Shown here: positions 57,733 to 64,000 of the stretch, piece by piece
Position numbering within the stretch: position 1 is the stretch's first letter
Layout: the number at the start of each line of letters is the position of its first letter
From: Channallabes apus
Taxonomy: Eukaryota; Chordata; Actinopteri; Siluriformes; Clariidae
Assembly: GCA_030522415.1 (NCBI GenBank)
Contig: CM060131.1
Coordinates: forward strand, 13,474,703 to 13,538,702
Direction of reading: 5' to 3'
DNA length: 64,000 nt
Notes under the pieces: generated by a model
The model's input: only the letters and a program-made list of their open reading frames with translations
Database searches by the model: none
What the model was told of the DNA's origin: nothing
Program-made: the position numbers and the translations under genes

Positions 57733-58948
57733 GTTAATACAAAAAAAAAAAAGTTATATACAAAGACAAACAACTAGAACTGCAAACAACACGGCTCTGT
57801 ATTTTAATATTCAAATATGAAATAAATGACCAAGAACAGATTAACCAGCTTAAACTTGGGTACAAATGAGATACGATTTGTTTACGAATCGAATTTAAAG
57901 AAACTCGGAAGGATTTGGAGATTTTGTTGCTGTTTGAAAATGACTGCACTTAGAAAATAAAGTGTTCTTCCAAGTTTATCAATACTTAATTGATCTATAA
58001 GAAACTTCCTTAAAGTAAAATCCTCTGCTTTGGGATTCAAGACTGAAGCCTTAAGGACTCCACCAGATGAACAAACTGAAGAACCAGTAATTGTCCTAAG
58101 TGGAACATTTTGTTCCTGTAAGAGTGGACCACTTCTATAATCATTTGTTGGTCTCGTTGTAGACAGGAAGCGCTTGATATTTTGTGATCAGAAAAGCTCA
58201 TTACCTAGAATTAACCCATGGGGATAGTGATGATTGGAAGCTCTATACTAGGGCAAGTTTATCCGACGCTCAGGAGATCATTATGTTTTAACATTGTTGA
58301 AAAAATTTCCATGTGCAAAATAAAAAACAACCTACTGTAGCACTCGTGACAAGGTTAACAGCTTGTATTATGGAAAATGCAGCGTTTTATGGTCAAAAAG
58401 TAATGAATTCAATAGCAGTCATGACCGCTATCATTGTTCCAGTTTACAGAAAAGGCTGAACAGAAACGACATTAACTAAGATCTTAAACCTTACTTTGAC
58501 TATTGATCAAGGTTTCTTTCTTGGTGCAGACACTGTGAGTCGTTCAGGAAATGGATCAGGCAGGAAATCTATAAGCTGACCTGCTAATATGGCAGTTACG
58601 GCATCTCAGCAAAAAAAAAAAAAAAAAAAAAAAAGGCAGTCAAGGGAAACACCACACTACTGCATAACTGCCATGGATTTATCCTGCCGACAACGATGCT
58701 TCCTCCTGATGCCCGTATATGAAACCTATACACACACATATATATATATATGACTATGATATGTACTGTACATATCACATACATACCGTAAATACATACA
58801 GTAGATACATTTTATTTATAAATCAAAGTCAAATATGAATTAAATTCCCATGAACAGAATAACCAGCTTAAACTTGTATATAAATGAGATATGATTTGTA
58901 TGCAAATAAAATTTAAAGGACCTTTTTAAAGAATTAAGATTTTGTTGA
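57733..58948. other. Intergenic, nothing recognised
   Basis: AT-rich sequence with a poly-A run at 58611-58634 and a short (AT)n near 58739-58750. The segments AATAACCAGCTTAAACTTG.. at 58858 and GATTAACCAGCTTAAACTTG at 57839 are diverged direct repeats about 1 kb apart. Confidence 0.5.
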
Positions 58949-58949
58949 A

Positions 58950-59463
58950 ATGGGGCGTTCGAATCAAACCGGGACTTTTGATCATGCAGAATAACAGAAG
59001 CGGCGTTAGAGTACGAGAGGAACAAATCCCTTTATTTCTCTCCCAGCCGAGTTCCTGTAACGTGGAATATTGTGTGCACTAGTTCCCACAGACAGATGCG
59101 TCACGGCTCTATATAATCCCCTGCTACACTAACGCACTTATCACAGTGTTTCACTAGTGCTTGGACACCATCAATGTAGACATTCTTCTCAGTACGCCAG
59201 AGGCATGATCGACTGCCAGCTTCACGTCTGAAACGACGGCCTCCCAGGAACTCCTTTAATGGCCCAAACATGTAGAAATGGCTTGGAGCGAGGTCAAGAC
59301 TGTAGAGCTGAGTTCCTGTAATGTGTAAAAGTATGTGTACAGTTCCCACCCTGCCTGGGATCATCTTTCATGAACATACACGCTGAGAGTCTCATCACAC
59401 TGTGCTTGAAGTGTTCCGTAAATGTCACTCGCCCCAGTCCCAGTTTGTTTTGAACGGCCCTTG
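58950..59463 (-). mobile_element. Internally deleted mariner element
   Basis: Ends GGGGCGTTCGAATCAAACCG (58952) and CAGTTTGTTTTGAACGGCCC (59441-59460) are inverted repeats, with TA following the right end. The minus strand keeps the transposase C-terminus: FGPLKEFLGGRRFRREAGSR, VQALVKHCDKCVSVAGDYIE (frame 59364-59101). The N-terminal and central catalytic regions are absent. Confidence 0.85.
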
Positions 59464-60685
59464 TACGTTATATAACGGATGCATTTTGGGTTCTATTCAA
59501 TATCCTTGTTCTTGAAAATGAGATAAAGATGTAACAATAAGCGAAATGATTCTTCTCTTCCTGTGCAATTAATAAATCACACTTGAATTAAGTTTTGCTG
59601 ATACGTAATGAATTTAAACACATCTCACATTCTCACATCTCGAATAGCACGATTAAACAGCTGGATCATGCACTTCTTGTTGTTATGGTAATGTTCGTAC
59701 TAAACCTCCCTCCACACACACACACACATGGATCAAACTACACGTAACGTGCATATAAATAAAGGATTTTAGAACACGCTGCATTCCTTGATTTATTAGA
59801 AAGCCGTAATCATAATAAAAATCTGACATCCATCAGACAGCATGGCTCGGGTTCCTATCAGCGTCCTTGTGACTCTATTAGCCCGCCTCGGCATTCAGAT
59901 GCTTTGAAGTGACGGCTGAAAAAAACGTGAAAAGGGAAATATAATGGAGTTTGTAACGGATTTGCCTCTACAAAGACACGGCAAAGAGAAACATTAAGTG
60001 TTCCGCTCGCTGTCCGGGCGCGCGCTTGCCTTATCGCTCCTGCATGCTCCTGTTTTCCATTGTTATCGGGAAAAAGAGACAGTCTTGCAAAGCAGCATGT
60101 GTTTTTCGCCTGACCTTAATCTCGGAGCCAGACTGTGGAGCCGACGCTCATGTGCAGATATGTCTAATGTTTTATGGAAGTGCCACAGACTGCGAGGAAA
60201 AAATGCTTATATACAAATCACACGCATGCACGAGCTCCACGGGGTGCAGTCGTAAATACTGTTGCTAGTGAAGCTTGAGCGAGCACACTGCTTAGTCTCA
60301 GGAAGGCAGCAGCACTCCGACTACAGCACAGCAGGAAAGCGAAGTCGGCGATACTTTACATGCACCGGAGCTGCACAATATTGTACACTGCGACAAATAT
60401 TACAGTATAACTAATTAGCACAGCCTTAAAGGTCAGATATTATACTCCGGCTGAAATACAACTCGGATCATGCTTGACCTTCTGTTTCGCTCTTGTTCCA
60501 AACATCGTCATTCGGTTTCCTGTAGAGTTAATTGCACTGCTCTCGGACGACCCTTTGAGAAAGTGCATTTTCCCAGCCAATCAGAATGCAGGAACCGTCT
60601 TGTCTACGGCTTCAGTCTTACATCAGTTCATTTGTAACTGCGGTACGAGCGAAACTCTCTCATTGTTTTGTGGTCTGAGGTTGGA
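59464..60685. other. Intergenic, nothing recognised
   Basis: Unique-looking sequence. Short frames at 59998-60268 overlap each other in two registers and have no motif. A mariner left end for the following element may lie at the right of this stretch but was not identified. Confidence 0.45.
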
Positions 60686-61371
60686 TACCTTCAAACTAAA
60701 TTTGGGCCGATATTCTAAGGAAGGTGAAAGTGTCTTAAAAAGAATCATTTCCGGTGACGAGACACGGATTCATCACTACGAGCTTAAGGGGAAACAACAG
60801 CGTTTGGAATGGAAACATCCTTAATCGCTGACCGACAAAAAGTCGACCATCAGCTGGAAAATTCATCAATGCTTGCGGTTTTCTCGGATTCTCAAGGGCC
60901 GTTATTGTGCAACATCATCAGGAAAAAGGTTTAACAATCAACAGTGCTCGTTACAGGGAGACGCTTATTCAAGAGCCGAAGCCTAAACTTCAGGGGACTG
61001 CTATCTGAGGACGTTGTGATCTCGCATGACGATGTACTGTACTTCATTTTTAGGTGTTCTACAGCATCCTCCCTATAGTCCTGATCTCGCTTCATCAGAC
61101 TTTCACCTGTTTGGTCGCCTGAAAGCGGCGCGCTGCGAGGACGGAGATTCACTTCCGATGAAGAAGTGAAGCAAGCGGTGCATGCGTGGCTCGCAGCTCA
61201 GCCTAAAATATCTTTTTAACGAGGGAATACGGTAAAAAGATATTTGACGGATGGCACAAAGTGTATTAAACAGCGAGCAGAAGTCGACTAAATGATGCAT
61301 TCGTCTTTTCTAAACGTCAGGTGAAGAAAATTCTACAGGCCAGAGTGCGGATAATTTTTGACTCACCCTTG
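60686..61371 (+). mobile_element. Degenerate mariner transposase and right end
   Basis: Reads YSKEGESVLKRIISGDETRI, then KQQRLEWKHP, and in other frames HPPYSPDLASSDFHLFG. The GDET and YSPDLA.SD blocks mark the first and third catalytic Asp regions of mariner DD34D transposases. Several stops and frameshifts separate them. The right end TTTTTGACTCACCCTTG followed by TA closes the element. It belongs to a different mariner group from the copies at 26, 29 and 59 kb. Confidence 0.85.
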
Positions 61372-61734
61372 TATTTCCGAAATGAAATGATTTATTTGGG
61401 AAAGTGGCTGCATACAATATGTACAGTAGAAAACAACCAGATTTCCCTCCAATCATTAAAAGACGATCCTGTTTAAGCGGCAGCTTAAGACCCGTTTTCA
61501 TGGAAACACCAGATTTAAGCCAACGATGCTGCTGCCAAGCTTCATTTCAGCATACAGCGAGAAGTGCTTAGGTGCTTATTGTGATTATGTGAGCATTTAA
61601 TAGCGGCACATACCTACCGTACTCTCCCCCACGACCCTGATTTAAAAGCCTGGACCATTTCAACCCACTCACTCATTGTGGCTCATTTCCCTTTTTCTCT
61701 TCCTCTGCTATCACAGTGAACTGAGAGAGCTGAA

Positions 61735-61769
<35 letters not shown>

Positions 61770-63831
61770 AAGTCGCTTTCATCCCGACTCTCCTTTTCAA
61801 TTATCCACCCACTAGCCAGGAGAAAGAGCTCCAGCACTTATGTAATCACCAGACTGAAGAGGGTAAGTGGGCAAATGAAGAAAAAGAAATAGAAGAGTGT
61901 GGAGAGCTGAGTGGAGGTTGGCTCCCAAAATGCGTATCCGCCATGTGTGCCATGGGCTATGTGCCTCCTTCAGGATTACACACTAGCACGCACACTAGGA
62001 CACACACACACACACATAGGACACACACACACACACACATACGCACATAATGCTCTTTGGGGAATTTGGCAGCGCAGCAATTGAGGTGGTAAGGGGAAAA
62101 GTCTGGTGCACTGAAGTCAAAACCCTCCAGCAGCTGCGGAAATTGATTCTTCACGGGTTTCTCAGGTGAAAGGGGACAAAAAAAAAAATAGATTCCTGAA
62201 TTTAACACTGAAGTATGGAGAAATGTGCAGCCAAGGATCGATGACATTGAGACTAACGCCACCAGACAGACCAGACGATAAGAGCATGGACTTTACCCAG
62301 CAGGATGTCTTTTTATGGTTAAAGACGGAGAACCAAATATACTGTAGGACTCTTGAAGCTCTTGTCCTGACAGCGAATCTACTCCAAATGATCATATTCG
62401 AATATATTCAAATAGCGCGTTAACGACGTGAAAGAGGACTTATTTCCCTACAGACTAAGTGGAACATCCACATGTTTGTGTCTTCCAGAAAATGACTTCA
62501 GGACTCCCGAGAGCCTCCATTTATAACACTTGCTGAGATAATATCGCATAGAGATACTAGATGTTCCTGACTGAGATGAACAAATACTTCAGGGCCATAC
62601 TGTAGATATACCTTAGAACACGTACAGTACAACTACGACACGATGTTTCATTTCTGTCTGTGGAATTCCGAATTTTCAGAACTGATTCATTTCCTATAAC
62701 AGCTGCTCCGACAGTTCGCTCGTTCTAATAGGTTATTGTTTCTATGGTAACTAATCAGGGGACATGTACTGTAGGTTGTATGCTTTACATTAAAATAAAA
62801 AATAATTAACTAATTAACATGGACAGTTGATATGATGATAGAAAATCTTTCTGAAAGAGTTTCCATTCTCAATGCTTTTAATCTCATTATTATTATTATT
62901 ATTATTATTAATAATAATAAACATTTATTAGAAAGAGAAAAAAACTTGTGTTTATATCTAGTGTAATTACAGTGATGAAATTTACAGATGTCCCACAGGA
63001 TTAAAAGATTTAAAAAAAGATAAATAATTATTTAAAATTATTCATTATTAAACTGAAATTAAATTAAGATCAATCAATAAAACAAACGTTCTTTTTAAGG
63101 ACCTTTAAGGCCGTGTCTTTATCTGTACTGTACATCAGCAGGGACAAGAAAAGATAGGTCGTACTGTACTGTATGTTCTGTTGCTCCGAAGTCAAAAAGC
63201 AGGTTATTAAGATTTGTACAGCACCACAAACTAGGTGAAACGAACAGAACGGAATTTATCTCCATCCATCTCAAAACCTGCAGACGTGCCGTTTTCCACC
63301 AGACGTTTAAATCGTCCGGCTTGATAGCCATCGCTACAGTTCTACAGATCTATCGGCGATTCCCCGCGCTGTCATCAATCGTCCCGCGCCTGATCCATAT
63401 TTAATTAGACGTACTGTACGCGAGGCGCTGGTGGGAAACTTCTCTTCCAGCTCCTGGTGGCGTTATGGTTAAAGCATCAAGTGAAAGCGGGGCCACAGAG
63501 ATGAAAGATGAAAAGCCTTCACTCTGTATGCAGCGCACCGAGGCCTGATGCAAACCGATCCCATTCTGCCTCGCTCTGATAAATGAAATATTCGCTCCGC
63601 AGCATTGCAGTCGTTTTTATAGCCCTTGTGGGATTAGCTGGATCTCCTAAATATTCAAAGCAGGTTAGAGAGGCTGGTTCTAACACAACGTCCATTTGAC
63701 GCCGAGCTTTGCTGAGCTGCAGTTTTTGTCAAATGTTGGTCTTTTTTTTTATTTTTTATTTTTTATTAAACATGCATTCTAACACCAATATAACCAACAT
63801 TTTATTTTAACCAAAGAAGAATTATTCCAAG
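61372..63831. other. Intergenic with simple repeats
   Basis: Contains (GA)n at 61737-61764, (CA)n near 62001-62040 and an inverted (ATT)n/(AAT)n at 62884-62922. The 124-codon frame at 61676-62050 owes much of its length to these repeats. The GC-richer 63330-63700 segment looks unique. Confidence 0.5.
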
Positions 63832-64000
63832 CGGCATGGTGGTGTAGTGGTTAGCACTGTCGCCTTGCACCTCCAGGGTTTGGTTTCGATTCCCGGCCAG
63901 GCTCGATTCCCGTCTCTGTTTGATGAGTTTGCAAATGAGTTTGCATGTTCTCCCCGTGTTTCCCGTTTCCTCCCACAGTCCAAAGACATGCAGATTAGGC
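63832..64000 (+). mobile_element. tRNA-derived SINE truncated by window end
   Basis: A box TGGTGTAGTGGTTAGCACTG, a B box GGTTTCGATTCCCGG, then GTTTGCATGTTCTCCCCGTG and CCACAGTCCAAAGACATGCA. It lacks the 3' half because the window stops. A local duplication of the B-box region (GATTCCCGGCCAGGCTCGATTCCCG) is visible. Confidence 0.85.

Noticed and set aside
63832..63905. Possible tRNA gene (A and B box present)
   Set aside because: The boxes belong to a SINE head that recurs at 17.8, 44.7, 45.9 and 46.5 kb. No cloverleaf acceptor stem closes.

Overview
This window looks like teleost nuclear DNA, probably from a catfish (Siluriformes) or a close ostariophysan. The evidence is split genes with GT-AG introns, abundant (GT)n, (AT)n and (AGAC)n microsatellites, several tRNA-derived SINE families ending in fish-type tails such as AAATGTAAGTCGCTCTGG, LINE tails ending in ATAAAATTGAATTG repeats, and many decayed Tc1, mariner and hAT elements. 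The order-level placement is recalled from repeat families, not computed. No rRNA gene, functional tRNA gene, CRISPR array or bacterial-type operon is visible.

Layout. 1-7.6 kb is repeat-rich and has no supported gene: an interspersed fish repeat, a hAT-like element with 14-bp TIRs, inverted mariner fragments, a Tc1-like remnant and a cluster of (GT)n tracts. 7.7-16 kb holds the one convincing gene, a plus-strand SET-domain protein of the KMT5A-like group expanded in fishes. It has an NF-Y/Sp1-type promoter, a SET domain over three exons, a series of small phase-0 tail exons and duplicated poly(A) sequence. Its introns carry a terminal-inverted-repeat transposon, an inverted Tc1 fragment, a duplicated decaying exon and a frameshifted piece of a tyrosine-recombinase-like gene. 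16-33 kb is mostly intergenic, with SINEs, a hAT MITE, a Tc1 MITE, mariner elements (one split by a SINE) and a 440-bp polypurine tract.

33-43 kb contains two facing loci, each beginning at a palindromic NRF1-type site. The plus-strand locus at 33.2-34.2 kb and the minus-strand locus at 43.1-40.6 kb both look like remnants of one fish multigene family of unknown function. Between them lies a recent near-identical duplication (34.7-35.3 and 38.2-38.9 kb) among older shuffled copies of the same material. A 980-bp transposon with 97-bp TIRs and an 8-bp target duplication sits in intron 1 of the minus-strand locus.

43-64 kb is intergenic. It has LINE and SINE tails, two 19-bp minisatellite arrays of the same unit at 47.4-48.0 and 51.1-51.7 kb, a complete hAT MITE, an internally deleted mariner, a longer degenerate mariner transposase, and a SINE cut by the window end. 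The genes do not form a pathway. The main themes are a chromatin-modifier paralog accumulating insertions, family-gene remnants around a duplicated block, and layered mobile elements.
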